DNA of 52,072 bases. Source: Thermocladium sp049965935 (GTDB lineage: Archaea; Thermoproteota; Thermoprotei; Thermoproteales; Thermocladiaceae). The stretch lies in assembly GCA_049965935.1 (NCBI GenBank), contig JBMFVP010000005.1, positions 1 to 52,072 of the forward strand, given 5' to 3'. Every line of letters starts with the position of its first letter. Positions within the stretch are counted from its first letter, which is position 1. A program made the translations under genes and the position numbers. Below the pieces are notes generated by a model. The model saw only the letters and a list, made by a program, of their open reading frames with translations, ran no database searches and was not told the origin of the DNA. Positions 1-8,285 of this stretch are shown piece by piece.

Positions 1-470
1 TGGGGATTAGTGCCAACATCCGGTGCAGGTATATCAACCTCAGGTCCAAGTACATTGATGAGCGCCCTCACGTATCCCCTAGATAACTCCTCAAGCGATG
101 CCTTATCAAGCGTCTTCGGATCCACCTGAACCGCGCCCTTGGCTCCGCCGTACGGAATCCCAGCCAAGCTATTCTTGAGCGTCATTAACGTGGCGAGAGC
201 CATATCGTCCTCCAGCGTAACCTCGGGATGAAACCTTATCCCACCCTTATACGGCCCAAGCGCATTATTATGCTGAACCCTATAACCCTCGAGGAACATC
301 ATGACTCCACTTATCTTGATTGGTATTGATACAGCCACTATTCTCTGAGGTCTAGATAGGTAATCCAGCAGCTGCTTCTCCAGTTTTTCCATCTCTATTG
401 CTCTCCTTAGTATGGTTAAAGTATCCTGGAGGAATTCTGAATGAATTGGTGCACCAAATACAGTGCTCAT
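1..470 (-). CDS. gdhA: Glutamate dehydrogenase, N-terminal part (cut by window edge)
   Basis: The minus strand read from ATG at 470 gives 156 residues of NAD(P)-dependent glutamate dehydrogenase, the cytoplasmic enzyme interconverting glutamate with 2-oxoglutarate and ammonium. The rest lies outside the window. Visible family signatures are GPYKGGIRFHPEV (residues 72-84), the glutamate-binding/catalytic segment SLAGIPYGGAKG (101-112, catalytic lysine 111) and APDVGTN (149-155, catalytic aspartate 151). A second in-frame ATG two codons upstream (476) is possible; a TATA-like TTATATAGG centred near 496 fits a nearly leaderless transcript for either. The coenzyme specificity cannot be judged because the Rossmann domain is missing. 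The gene is divergent from the AIM24-like gene. The family identification is secure. Confidence 0.95.
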   Translation of the reverse strand, partial: MSTVFGAPIHSEFLQDTLTILRRAIEMEKLEKQLLDYLSRPQRIVAVSIPIKISGVMMFLEGYRVQHNNALGPYKGGIRFHPEVTLEDDMALATLMTLKNSLAGIPYGGAKGAVQVDPKTLDKASLEELSRGYVRALINVLGPEVDIPAPDVGTNP

Positions 471-613
471 TTGCATTACCGTAAGCTATTCCTATATAAT
501 TATTTATAAGTATTGCTTCTATAAAAATAACTAAGAATTATCAATCACAAGATAAAAATTCTTTACATTTCAATAATAGAAATATTTATAAAAGCAACAA
601 GTGCCGCCAGCAT

Positions 614-1342
614 ATGGAATACTCTATTATAGGCGATGATTTGCAATTCGTAAAGGTGCTAATGGGCGATGGAGAGAGCATTTATGGAGAGGGAGGGCAC
701 CTCCTATACAAGACCCCCACCGTTAATCTAACGGCAAAAGCCACAGGAGGAATATTAAGTGGCTTAAAGAGGGCTGTAACCGGCGCCACGTTTTTCGTAC
801 TTGAACTAGCAGGGCCCGGAGAAGCAGCATTTGCAGGAAGCACGCCTGGAAAAATAATACAGATACAGCTCGGAGACGGGGAATCTGTGTTGGCTGAGCA
901 TGGATCCTTCCTCTTCGCAGAGAACTGGGTTAAGTACGATGCAAGCCTGGCCCGACTCTCAGCAGGCATATTCGGCGGCGAGGGCCTCTTTTTAGCCAAA
1001 TTCATAGGACCAGGCAACCTTTTCCTACATGGAACAGGTAATGTCTATATGATGCAGCTCGGAGACGGAGAGGAAATGGAGGTAGAGGCCGGCCACTTAT
1101 TGGCATTCGATGCAGGCATGCAGTACGGTGTAAAAAGAACCGGTGGTTTAAGAACCATGTTTCTAGGAGGCGAGGGCATATTCTTCGTTAATATAAGAGG
1201 ACCCGGAAGAGTCTGGATCAGGAGCATTTCGCTGGCTGCATTAGCGGCAGCATTATCACGCGATATGCCTTGCCCCGCCAGTTGTCGTAGTGGACAGGAA
1301 ATCAGAGAAACAAGAGAACCTGGAGTAACCTTCAGGATCTAG
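614..1342 (+). CDS. AIM24 / TIGR00266 family protein
   Basis: This 242-residue protein belongs to the AIM24 (TIGR00266, DUF124) family, a beta-sheet-rich family of unclear biochemical role (the yeast relative is mitochondrial). The sequence shows internal repetition: the phrase GDGES or GDGEE occurs three times (near residues 19, 87 and 151), and the pair GGEG...GPG occurs twice (near 120-133 and 186-199), as expected for stacked beta-sandwich modules. The last 35 residues are unlike the core and may be a lineage-specific tail. A TATA box TTTATAAAA at 585-593 lies about 25 bases before the ATG, indicating a leaderless message. There are no membrane segments or catalytic motifs. Family membership is fairly sure; function is unknown. 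Confidence 0.8.
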   Translation: MEYSIIGDDLQFVKVLMGDGESIYGEGGHLLYKTPTVNLTAKATGGILSGLKRAVTGATFFVLELAGPGEAAFAGSTPGKIIQIQLGDGESVLAEHGSFLFAENWVKYDASLARLSAGIFGGEGLFLAKFIGPGNLFLHGTGNVYMMQLGDGEEMEVEAGHLLAFDAGMQYGVKRTGGLRTMFLGGEGIFFVNIRGPGRVWIRSISLAALAAALSRDMPCPASCRSGQEIRETREPGVTFRI

Positions 1343-1742
1343 TAGGTTAAGCCAAATCAATCCCCTTTCCACTTTCTGGAGCAATCGCCCCGAGGGATTC
1401 TGAGAATTACGCTGCCTTTAGGCGCTGTCCTATTGCAATCCATGGCAAGTGATCGGCAGCTCTTAATTGCTGAAGCCAAGTAATGACAAGCCCAAAATGC
1501 TTAATGCACAGTTAAGGCTTGATTGCATATTGCACCTCACGAGCAACTAACATCAATTAGCACCTCTCCACCTCAACACCATGGAAGGCACAATGCCAGG
1601 TATTATACCTAATAACTCCTCATACCAATATCCCTGAACCTTAGAAAGCAGTTTGTTTTCAAAACATTACTAACCTTAAAAGGTGAAGTTCTATGCTTCT
1701 TAAACCATAAATATTATAAAGACAAGACAAAAATTACCAATA
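1343..1742. other. Intergenic region, no gene seen
   Basis: Four hundred bases without a credible reading frame on either strand. It holds the promoter of the next gene (TATA ATATTATAAA at 1711-1720). Short stretches (CCCGAGGGATT near 1390, GTGATCGGCAGC near 1450, CTTAAAAGGTGAAG near 1674) weakly recall the dispersed repeat family seen at 33841-33990, but the order and spacing are too loose to call a copy. Confidence 0.5.
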
Positions 1743-2126
1743 ATGAGTTGGACTATTCGAGACTTAGAAAATGCCATTAATGAGACGAGGCAATTTTACC
1801 TTGAATTACTTAGAGCAGCTATATCCTCGCCCCTAGGGGGCATTATTCTACTGGATCTCATACTAAGGGAACAACCCGGTGAACTTGGGCGCGTCCTAAG
1901 TAGTATAGGTCAAAGCACAGGAAGAACTCTTCTGTCTGCCTATGCATCATTAAAAGGCCTTGGAGGCGGGAGGGGGGAGAGAAATACTCAGTTTGGGACT
2001 GCTATTCTTATTTATCCAGCACATGATGAAACTGATGCAGCAAGAATAGTAGAAGCAGCAAGAAACGCTGGTGCAGTTATAGTTAGTGCCCATTTCGTCG
2101 TAGTTAAGGAAGTGGCAAGAAGTTAG
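1743..2126 (+). CDS. Small conserved-looking protein of unknown function
   Basis: A 127-residue protein that I do not recognise. The N-terminal half is predicted helical with a hydrophobic segment around residues 20-45. A glycine-rich turn (KGLGGGRGE, about 71-79) separates it from a C-terminal alpha/beta part: the strand GTAILIYPAHD, the helix DAARIVEAARNAGA and the strand VIVSAHFVVV. This could be a small ferredoxin-like fold, which is inference. The start is supported by a TATA box ATATTATAAA at 1711-1720, about 27 bases before the ATG. It converges on the sugar kinase gene, with a repeat element between them. Confidence 0.65.
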   Translation: MSWTIRDLENAINETRQFYLELLRAAISSPLGGIILLDLILREQPGELGRVLSSIGQSTGRTLLSAYASLKGLGGGRGERNTQFGTAILIYPAHDETDAARIVEAARNAGAVIVSAHFVVVKEVARS

Positions 2127-2249
2127 TGCTTTAACTAATCATAATTAATTATGAATAGCCTTTTAAGGCAAGAATAATGAATTAATGAGATTTTTCTTTA
2201 TCTAGTTATGCTTTATTATGCTTTATCACCTTAATTCTCATCATATTAT

Positions 2250-2350
2250 TGATTTGGATGTCAACTCCTTGTCTCATCCCCAGAAGTTGATCGGCAAAGA
2301 TTGCATTAGTCGATAATTTAACAAGGTATTACCCCAGCATGAAGGTTAGT
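2250..2350 (+). repeat. Dispersed intergenic repeat, copy 1 (diverged)
   Basis: By-eye alignment to the copies at 25219-25372 and 33841-33990 shows shared blocks in the same order: GATTTGG at the left end, AAGTTGATCGGCAAAG in the middle (compare GAATTGATCAGC and TGACCGGCAAAG), and AACAAGGTATTACCCCAGC then GAAGG at the right. The distance from the middle block to the right block (about 55 bases) matches the other copies. It lies between two convergent genes, so it is not a promoter. This is the weakest of the four copies. Confidence 0.45.
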
Positions 2351-2366
2351 TTACCGCTTCGCCTTA

Positions 2367-3326
2367 TCATACTTGGTTCTCATTAGCCAATTTCTCCACA
2401 ATTTCCCTGTATCCTATTGAAGAGAGGAATTCAAGCACCTCATCTAGCCGGGGTCCGGATCGTGCGCCTCTCCTCGTGACTGATATTGAGGCTGATGCAT
2501 TAGCGAATATTAGCCTTTCAACTATATCTAACCCCATAAGTCTAGCTGATATATAGGATGCTGCAAACACATCCCCTGCCCCCGTGGTATCTATGGGCGT
2601 CACACGAAATGATTCCACTACCTTAGATCCATTGCCACTTATGCAGAGCGCCCCTTTGGGGCCGAGAGTTATTATTAATTCCTGTGGCTCCACCTTACTA
2701 TATATGCTGAAACCTGCTTTTATTGGATCCTCTACTCCGCTCAATATTTTAGCCTCAACTGAGTTCATGAACATCACATCGATGCCTCGGATTAGTGCTG
2801 CCACCACGTCTATACCCTTCCTAGCTAGATTAGTTCCTCCATCTATGGAGACGGTGGCACCCATTGATCTTCCCTTCCTGAACCCAGCTTCTATTATCTC
2901 TGTTCTACCAGTGGCTAGGTGTATATGGCTTATACCTTCAATTGCAGCCCCATCTAAATCGCTCGGTATTAAACCCATATTTGCACCCCTATAAGCAATC
3001 ATTCTCTTACTGCCATCCAATCCCACTAACACAGTTACAGTGCCTGTCTTCTCATATGCTATGCGCTTGATGAACCTTGTGTCAATGCCGAGATTCCTCA
3101 ACTCATCTACAAGTATATCGCCCACGGTATCGGTGCCCACCGAACCAATGAAGCGGGAACCAAGGCCAAGCTTAGCGACTTGAACCGAGAAGTTAGCTGC
3201 TGAACCACCGCCGCCGACATAAGCCTCAAATGCATCCACGGCCTCATCTATTCCAGGGAGACCCCCTATCTTCATATAAATATCTAGATTCAGGTTGCCT
3301 ATCGATAACACTGTAGGCCTATCCAC
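2367..3326 (-). CDS. PfkB/ribokinase family carbohydrate kinase
   Basis: A 319-residue cytoplasmic kinase of the ribokinase (PfkB) superfamily, which transfers the ATP gamma-phosphate to a sugar or nucleoside hydroxyl. The first PfkB signature is present as the glycine-rich YVGGGGSAANFSVQVAKLG (residues 36-54), and the second as TPIDTTGAGDVFAASY (about 242-257) with the DTTGAGD anion hole and catalytic aspartate. Length is normal for the family. The start is GTG; the overlapping ATG at 3328 is out of frame, and a TATA-like ATATTAAAG at 3347-3355 lies about 24 bases upstream, favouring a leaderless GTG start. The substrate (ribose, fructose, 2-keto-3-deoxygluconate or a nucleoside) cannot be told from sequence. 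Confidence 0.88.
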   Translation of the reverse strand: MDRPTVLSIGNLNLDIYMKIGGLPGIDEAVDAFEAYVGGGGSAANFSVQVAKLGLGSRFIGSVGTDTVGDILVDELRNLGIDTRFIKRIAYEKTGTVTVLVGLDGSKRMIAYRGANMGLIPSDLDGAAIEGISHIHLATGRTEIIEAGFRKGRSMGATVSIDGGTNLARKGIDVVAALIRGIDVMFMNSVEAKILSGVEDPIKAGFSIYSKVEPQELIITLGPKGALCISGNGSKVVESFRVTPIDTTGAGDVFAASYISARLMGLDIVERLIFANASASISVTRRGARSGPRLDEVLEFLSSIGYREIVEKLANENQV

Positions 3327-3386
3327 ATTTATTTCGGGAAGCGTGGCTTTAATATCTATTTCCGTCCAATAACCATATATTATTAG

Positions 3387-3406
3387 CCATCAATGGCCAT
3401 TAATGG
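3387..3406. promoter_or_regulatory. Tandem 10-bp palindromes, possible operator
   Basis: CCATCAATGG is followed directly by CCATTAATGG. The second is a perfect palindrome and the first differs by one base. They sit between the divergent sugar kinase and coiled-coil genes, just upstream of the probable TATA region (about 3410-3422) of the rightward gene. The position suits a dimeric regulator; the binding protein is unknown. Confidence 0.4.
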
Positions 3407-3444
3407 GATAAAGGATAAATAGAGTTGAGGAATATAGTGACTCA

Positions 3445-3987
3445 ATGCAAGATGAAGTAAAGCGATTGCTGGATATAAAGGAGCGCCTCAGGAAGAGGAT
3501 AATGGAGCTAGAGGAAGAATTATCAACACTAAGAGATGCCGAGCAAGCAATTGATAACGAGATAAAGTCAAGATCAATAACTCCCGCGGATCAATTGCAA
3601 CCCCAATCAACCACTTCCCCAGTCTCGCAACCCAAGTCTGGAACCATGGTCGATTTGAAATCACGCGATGGAGAGAAGATTGGAGAAGTTGAGGGGGATG
3701 ATCGCTCCCTAGTGGTAAGGCCTCTAAAGCCCCTTGATCCAGAGGCGAAGCCCACAAAGTTCCTCATTAGGAAACTGGAGGAGTATAGGAGGGGGGATGA
3801 GGACTTAGTAAAGGGAAAGCGACTTAGCGAGGGGGATGCTTTTAGTTACGACTTGGAGAAGGCGGAGAGTGGCATAGTTGCAATATCGATAAGGAACTAT
3901 AGAACTAATGCGAGGAGGCAGGAAGTAATGAATATAATTAGGTGGACAATTGAGAGGAACTTGGAGAGCAAGGGAAGTAGTCAGTAA
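3445..3987 (+). CDS. Coiled-coil protein of unknown function
   Basis: A 180-residue protein not assigned to a family. Residues 1-45 form a strongly charged coiled coil (KRLLDIKERLRKRIMELEEE and onward). Residues 46-68 are a Pro/Gln/Ser/Thr-rich flexible linker. Residues 68-175 look globular: VDLKSRDGEKIGEV resembles a PRC-barrel type strand-turn-strand, followed by charged helices and a C-terminal helix. No transmembrane segment or catalytic motif is present. The architecture, a coiled coil joined to a small beta domain, would suit a scaffolding or chromatin/cell-division accessory role, but this is only a structural impression. It has its own promoter region next to tandem palindromes. Confidence 0.7.
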   Translation: MQDEVKRLLDIKERLRKRIMELEEELSTLRDAEQAIDNEIKSRSITPADQLQPQSTTSPVSQPKSGTMVDLKSRDGEKIGEVEGDDRSLVVRPLKPLDPEAKPTKFLIRKLEEYRRGDEDLVKGKRLSEGDAFSYDLEKAESGIVAISIRNYRTNARRQEVMNIIRWTIERNLESKGSSQ

Positions 3988-4043
3988 TTATCGATTTATT
4001 TTAATCACTCGAATTAAAAACGCCCACCTCAGCTTGATAAGTC

Positions 4044-4460
4044 ATGAATAATAAAATAATAACATCGTTGATACCGGGCGATAGGTGGATAACGGGGCTT
4101 GAGTTATCAAAGGCATTAAATGAGAGACTTGAAGTTGAGGATTTTGTTTCCATGGCCGAGAACGGCGAAATTGATGCTTATTATGATGTTGCTGAGGATG
4201 AATTCTATTTGCGACTAAAAGCACGGCCCAAGGAACAAATTGCAGCTATAGAACAGGTAAGCATCAGGTTACCGGAGGAGCCTCTCCCAAAGCCAGTGTT
4301 TGAGGATGAATTAAGGACCACTGGTGATGATTGGAGGAGCATGTATGAGGACCTAATTAAAAGGGGGATTATAAGGGAGTTTTATAGTAATGGAATGACC
4401 TTCGTCGTGGCCTCAAAGCTTCCCGGCAAACCTCTTCAACATGGGGTACATCTCGAATAA
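4044..4460 (+). CDS. Unknown protein overlapping the 3' end of secY
   Basis: A 138-residue acidic protein I cannot assign. The C-terminal part DDWRSMYEDLIKRGIIREFY followed by a strand resembles the helix-strand end of a winged-helix domain, and the N-terminus RWITGLELSKALNE could be another helical DNA-binding-like element; both are weak impressions. A TATA box AATTAAAAAC at 4012-4021 lies about 27 bases before the ATG, supporting expression. Its last 48 bases overlap the 3' end of secY on the opposite strand, so its final 15 or so residues (KLPGKPLQHGVHLE) are antisense to the SecY C-terminus. That tail may be a lineage-specific extension. Confidence 0.65.
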   Translation: MNNKIITSLIPGDRWITGLELSKALNERLEVEDFVSMAENGEIDAYYDVAEDEFYLRLKARPKEQIAAIEQVSIRLPEEPLPKPVFEDELRTTGDDWRSMYEDLIKRGIIREFYSNGMTFVVASKLPGKPLQHGVHLE

Positions 4461-5858
4461 TTGCTCTTGCATAGCCAACGAGTAGTACTGTATCACTATC
4501 TCTACTAGAAGTATCAATCCTATGCCTGTTCCAAAGACGCCCAGTATATCCCCTAAAGCGGCCACTATACCTGCAATTAATCCACTGGTAAGGGTTAATG
4601 CATTTATGTACCTCTCTAAGTACCGAGCTATTACCCGCGTGCTTGACCTAAAGCCAGGTATATGCCATCCACTCTCCGCAATAGTCTTCGCTTGATCCTC
4701 GGGACCCATGCCCGCCAAGTTAACCCAAAGATATGCATAAACTATTGAGAGCAATGCATAAAGCACTATATGAACCACCGCAAATTGTGGAGTTAATTGA
4801 AGGGGAGTGGACTGCAGGAAATACAGTAGTGAGGACGTACATGGAGCAGTAGTTAATTGCCCATTTAGACTTATCTGATGAACACAAGCCAAGGCATTTA
4901 AAAACGGATTAGCTGCATGAGCATTATATGTGGTGGCCACGAAGTATAATCCATTATAAATCAAAGCCACAGTATATGCAGTGAATATTATTGGAAGCAC
5001 CGATACATACATTACCTTAAATGGATATGATATCTTGTATCCACCGTACTGGGTCAATACCATTGGTATTGATACTTCCATTAACTCGACATAGAGAACA
5101 AGTCCACCAAGCACTATAGTCGCTATTAACCCAATCAGGCTGGGATACCCTATCCTATATAGTATTGACGCTAACGCCGCTAATGTGTGATCAACGGCAG
5201 CTATATATGAGCCCACGGCTATTGCAGGCACAACTCCCAGGGGCAGCACCTGGCCTGGCGGTATTATTGGGGAAAACGTGTCCCAGAACATTGTTCTAAT
5301 TATGCTTATCAAAATGAATAAACTTATTCCACTCCCTAGCCCCCAACCCTTTGAAACCATGTCATCGAGGAGAATCACTATTACTGCGCCAAATACTAAT
5401 TGCAGCCAAACAATGAATGCTAGTCCCGGCGATATTACTCCCAACTGCCCGGCAGCTATCATTATTGCGCCTTCACCGAACGCTATTATCACAGCAACTA
5501 GCTTAGTGAATGCATTGAATCTCATTTGGTCATTTGGGTCCTCCATATCTATATTCATTATATCGGAGAATGCTAGGAGCTCCATTATTATTCCCGCAAT
5601 TATTATTGGGCCGATTCCTAGCTCCGCCATGGTTCCCGACTGGGACGCGAATATTACCGCAATTAACGGATTAAATAACGGAGCCGCTTGTGCCTCGTTA
5701 ACGCCATATAATGGAGTAATGGAGAGAACCATATATGAGGTTAATGCCAGAAACGTCCAGAGAAGTCGACTTGACATGGATAGCGCTACCTTAGGCTTAG
5801 GAACCGTTGGCACTAGCCTCAGCAACGGCTCCACCCTATCTATGAACCTACCGCTCAT
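4413..5858 (-). CDS. secY: Protein translocase subunit SecY
   Basis: The 481-residue channel subunit of the Sec61/SecYEG translocon, an integral membrane protein with ten predicted transmembrane helices. The archaeal/eukaryotic type is evident from the N-terminal cytoplasmic segment (RVEPLLRLVPTVPKPK), TM1, the plug region and the arginine-bearing cytoplasmic loops (FRSSTRVIARYLERYI near residue 410). The gene is the last of the minus-strand group uS5-uL30-uL15-secY, 64 bases downstream of uL15, as in archaeal spc-type operons. It works with the SRP RNA (27513-27831) and FtsY (36252-37169), also in this window. The 3' end overlaps a convergent gene by 48 bases. Identification is secure. Confidence 0.97.
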   Translation of the reverse strand: MSGRFIDRVEPLLRLVPTVPKPKVALSMSSRLLWTFLALTSYMVLSITPLYGVNEAQAAPLFNPLIAVIFASQSGTMAELGIGPIIIAGIIMELLAFSDIMNIDMEDPNDQMRFNAFTKLVAVIIAFGEGAIMIAAGQLGVISPGLAFIVWLQLVFGAVIVILLDDMVSKGWGLGSGISLFILISIIRTMFWDTFSPIIPPGQVLPLGVVPAIAVGSYIAAVDHTLAALASILYRIGYPSLIGLIATIVLGGLVLYVELMEVSIPMVLTQYGGYKISYPFKVMYVSVLPIIFTAYTVALIYNGLYFVATTYNAHAANPFLNALACVHQISLNGQLTTAPCTSSLLYFLQSTPLQLTPQFAVVHIVLYALLSIVYAYLWVNLAGMGPEDQAKTIAESGWHIPGFRSSTRVIARYLERYINALTLTSGLIAGIVAALGDILGVFGTGIGLILLVEIVIQYYSLAMQEQLFEMYPMLKRFAGKL

Positions 5859-5922
5859 TGCCTAAAACCATGAATTTGCCCATTATTAAATTTAGTGCAA
5901 CATATAAGAATGGTTAATGAGA

Positions 5923-6390
5923 TCAATGAATTACGCCGCGTAGAATCAGCACTTCGCCGCCGGCTTTCTTTATCTTCTCTATCGCGGATGCAGATGCTGC
6001 CGGCGTCCTCACCATTATCGGCTTATTCACGTGTCCACCCCCCAGGAGCTTATTGAATCCTAGTGACTCGAGATCAATAACGTATTTCCCTGACTCCGTA
6101 CTAATCTTGCCTTCTGCAGCTAATTCCTCAACGATCTCGCCGAGATCTCTCACATTTATGGTCCTCCAATGAGATCGAAGTGGAGGCGGCTGCGTGAAAC
6201 CATGCTTTCCTATGAGTGGCCAGCCATTATTTTTTTCGGCTATCTCCATTAGCAAGCTCTTCTTATGCTTTAGCAAGCCAACCCTCTCGCTTCCTCCACT
6301 ATTGTTCCTCCTGTGTTGACCAACTCTTCCCCATGAGTGGGTTCTCCAGCCCCTTAATTTCCTAGTCTTTCTTGTGAATCTCCTAGTCAT
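5923..6390 (-). CDS. rpl15: Large ribosomal subunit protein uL15
   Basis: A 155-residue uL15 protein. The archaeal N-terminus MTRRFTRKTRKLRGWRTHSW is followed by the glycine/arginine-rich rRNA-binding stretch GRVGQHRRNNSGGSERVG, and the C-terminal domain carries the typical GFNKLLGGG and GGEVLILRG strands. An upstream in-frame ATG at 6411 would add seven residues, but a TATA box ATTTAAAAAGG at about 6413-6423 sits 28 bases before the ATG at 6390, so the shorter form is preferred. It lies between uL30 and secY. The extra promoter suggests that uL15-secY can be transcribed independently of uS5-uL30. Confidence 0.95.
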   Translation of the reverse strand: MTRRFTRKTRKLRGWRTHSWGRVGQHRRNNSGGSERVGLLKHKKSLLMEIAEKNNGWPLIGKHGFTQPPPLRSHWRTINVRDLGEIVEELAAEGKISTESGKYVIDLESLGFNKLLGGGHVNKPIMVRTPAASASAIEKIKKAGGEVLILRGVIH

Positions 6391-6457
6391 TTCATCAAAG
6401 TAGGAGCACATGCCTTTTTAAATTTTTCAACAATCAAGAAATGATAGATATTCCTAA

Positions 6458-6961
6458 TTACAGCATTCTTCTTAGCAAGTCATTTATGCTGTTCCCACGG
6501 TATCCCAAGTCACCACCATATCCATAATACTTCTTAATGCTATTGAGACCGCCTTTAGGCGGATGCAGCCTAAAGAATGGCTTAAGTCCATTAATGCACT
6601 TCTTACCACCCCTACACCTCAGTGATGCAGTGCCATTAATTAATGCATTAACAAAGTCCTCTATCCCGTTCCATCCTGACTCCTTAGCAACATCATCTGT
6701 GAGCGGCCTATTTCCCTTTAGTCGCCCACGTTCCTTTAATAATAGTAGAAGCGTGTCCTTATCCACTTCACCCCATGTTACCCAGTCCTTTACTGTGGTG
6801 AGCATTCCTTGGAGCGATGAGGAATCCGGTAACACTATGCATGAATACCGGCTCCTCAAGCCAAGTATGTGAAGCGAGTGCCTTATTTCCTCTGGAATAT
6901 CTACGTCACCCTTTAACCTAATTACGGCAATGAATTTATTCTGTATTTGTTGGGTCTCCAT
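6458..6961 (-). CDS. rpl30: Large ribosomal subunit protein uL30
   Basis: A 167-residue archaeal-type uL30, longer than bacterial L30 (about 60 residues) and close to eukaryotic L7. The core ferredoxin-like domain begins with the strand FIAVIRLKGDVDIPEEIRHS and the helix LHILGLRSRYSCIVL. The C-terminal extension FRLHPPKGGLNSIKKYYGYG is typical of archaeal and eukaryotic members. It starts 10 bases after the uS5 stop codon, implying co-transcription. The ATG at 6961 is the only in-frame candidate nearby. Confidence 0.95.
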   Translation of the reverse strand: METQQIQNKFIAVIRLKGDVDIPEEIRHSLHILGLRSRYSCIVLPDSSSLQGMLTTVKDWVTWGEVDKDTLLLLLKERGRLKGNRPLTDDVAKESGWNGIEDFVNALINGTASLRCRGGKKCINGLKPFFRLHPPKGGLNSIKKYYGYGGDLGYRGNSINDLLRRML

Positions 6962-6971
6962 ACATCATCAC

Positions 6972-7589
6972 CTATATTCTGAACCCATATGTGTCCCTTA
7001 AGGCATTCCAAACAGCCTTGGCGAAATTAATAGTGGTCCTAGTCCTACCCCTTGCATCGAGCCAAATATCCCTTATTCCAGCTAATGATAGAATCTTCTT
7101 GGCCGTATCGCCAGCCACCAGACCAACGCCTTTCGGGGCAGGTATTAGGCTTACCTCAACGCTGCCTGACTTCCCCTTGACTTGGAATGGAATGCTATGT
7201 GGCTCATCACAAGAGCAGTGCCATGACCCACATCCTCTTCTCACCGGAGTTATCTTAATCTTAGCATTCCTCACTGCCTTATCTATTGCCTGGCTTACTT
7301 GCCTAGCCTTGCCAATACCTATGCCGATATAGCCATTCTCATTGCCAACAGCAACCACTGCTTGGAATTGACTGACTTCACCGGCATCGGTCTGTCTTTG
7401 CACCACCTTTATGTCGAGAACCTCATACTTTAAGCCGGGTAGCAATGCATCCACTATCTCCGGTTCCTTTATGGGCGTATTCATGCTAAATATATCATCT
7501 ATGCTTCGTACTTTACCTTCCTTGACTAGTCTGCCAAGTTGAGTCCTCGGCTGCCACTCCTCAAGTTGACTAGCTTCCTCTGAGGCCAT
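6972..7589 (-). CDS. rps5: Small ribosomal subunit protein uS5
   Basis: A 205-residue archaeal uS5 carrying the N-terminal double-stranded-RNA-binding-like domain (VLDIKVVQRQTDAGEVSQFQ, then VVAVGNENGYIGIGIGKA) and the C-terminal S5 domain (VEVSLIPAPKGVGLVAGDTA, GIRDIWLDARGRTRTTINF). It heads the group uS5-uL30-uL15-secY; a TATA-like CTTTATATTT near 7620-7629 precedes it. The genes that usually lie just upstream in the archaeal spc operon (eL19, uL18) are absent; the next gene is a divergent ribbon-helix-helix protein. Confidence 0.96.
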   Translation of the reverse strand: MASEEASQLEEWQPRTQLGRLVKEGKVRSIDDIFSMNTPIKEPEIVDALLPGLKYEVLDIKVVQRQTDAGEVSQFQAVVAVGNENGYIGIGIGKARQVSQAIDKAVRNAKIKITPVRRGCGSWHCSCDEPHSIPFQVKGKSGSVEVSLIPAPKGVGLVAGDTAKKILSLAGIRDIWLDARGRTRTTINFAKAVWNALRDTYGFRI

Positions 7590-7743
7590 CCTTAATCAAC
7601 GAAAAGAGGCGCCTCAGAGCAAATATAAAGATTCCCTCACCAGCCATTCATCATATTCCATGCCTTTCTCTATAGATAGTATATGTATATTATTTTTTTA
7701 AATTATCTAATAAGGTGATTTAAGCACATGCCCTCTAGCATCG

Positions 7744-8250
7744 ATGAGCTCGGTCGCTGTGAGACAAGAAAAAAATCAACCAGATTATGAGTTATTGTTT
7801 GCGGCGCCGGATAGGGATGGCTCGGTGGTCTCTGTTCGGGTTCACAAGCAAGTAAAGGAAATGTTGACCGAGATAGCCGAGAAGGAGGGATTAAATGGTG
7901 TATCCGAATTAGTTAGGTACATAATAGCTGGTTTCCTCATAGGCAAATATGAGCCGATTAAACCAGATCCCAAAGTGCTTCATGCACCCATCTTCCTGAA
8001 TATAAATGTAAATAAGCGGGAAGAACCACGGGGGAACGAGGTGGCCATAGCCATGGAGATCGATGAAACCATGAAAGAAGCTGAGGAATTCATCGCTAAG
8101 GTTAAGCGAGGCGTAGTTCAGTTGAGGGGTAATGAATATGCCAAGAAGTTAAGGGATAGATTAGCGAAGTTAATGACCAAGGCCCTTCGGTACGGGTTGG
8201 AGGAGGAATATGGACGGCTCAAGACGGTGTTCAATGCTTTGCAGGAGTAA
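7744..8250 (+). CDS. Ribbon-helix-helix domain protein
   Basis: A 168-residue protein with an apparent ribbon-helix-helix DNA-binding motif at about residues 27-64: a strand with alternating residues (VVSVRVHKQV), helix 1 (KEMLTEIAEKEG), the turn and helix 2 (VSELVRYIIAGFL). The C-terminal hundred residues are charged and helical (MKEAEEFIAKVKR, then YAKKLRDRLAKLMTKALRYG) and could mediate oligomerisation or ligand sensing. It is 35 bases upstream of the corrinoid adenosyltransferase gene with no clear promoter between them, so a regulatory link to that gene is plausible but unproven. A TATA-like TTTTTTAAATTA near 7692-7703 implies a short leader rather than a leaderless transcript. Confidence 0.7.
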   Translation: MSSVAVRQEKNQPDYELLFAAPDRDGSVVSVRVHKQVKEMLTEIAEKEGLNGVSELVRYIIAGFLIGKYEPIKPDPKVLHAPIFLNINVNKREEPRGNEVAIAMEIDETMKEAEEFIAKVKRGVVQLRGNEYAKKLRDRLAKLMTKALRYGLEEEYGRLKTVFNALQE

Positions 8251-8285
8251 CGAAAAGCTTTTTCTAGTCCGTACTACCACGGCTC

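Noticed and set aside
7614..7654. ATGATGA and CTGA 30 bases apart on the minus strand
   Set aside because: The interval holds the TATA of the uS5 promoter and has no C'/D' pair, so this looks like chance.
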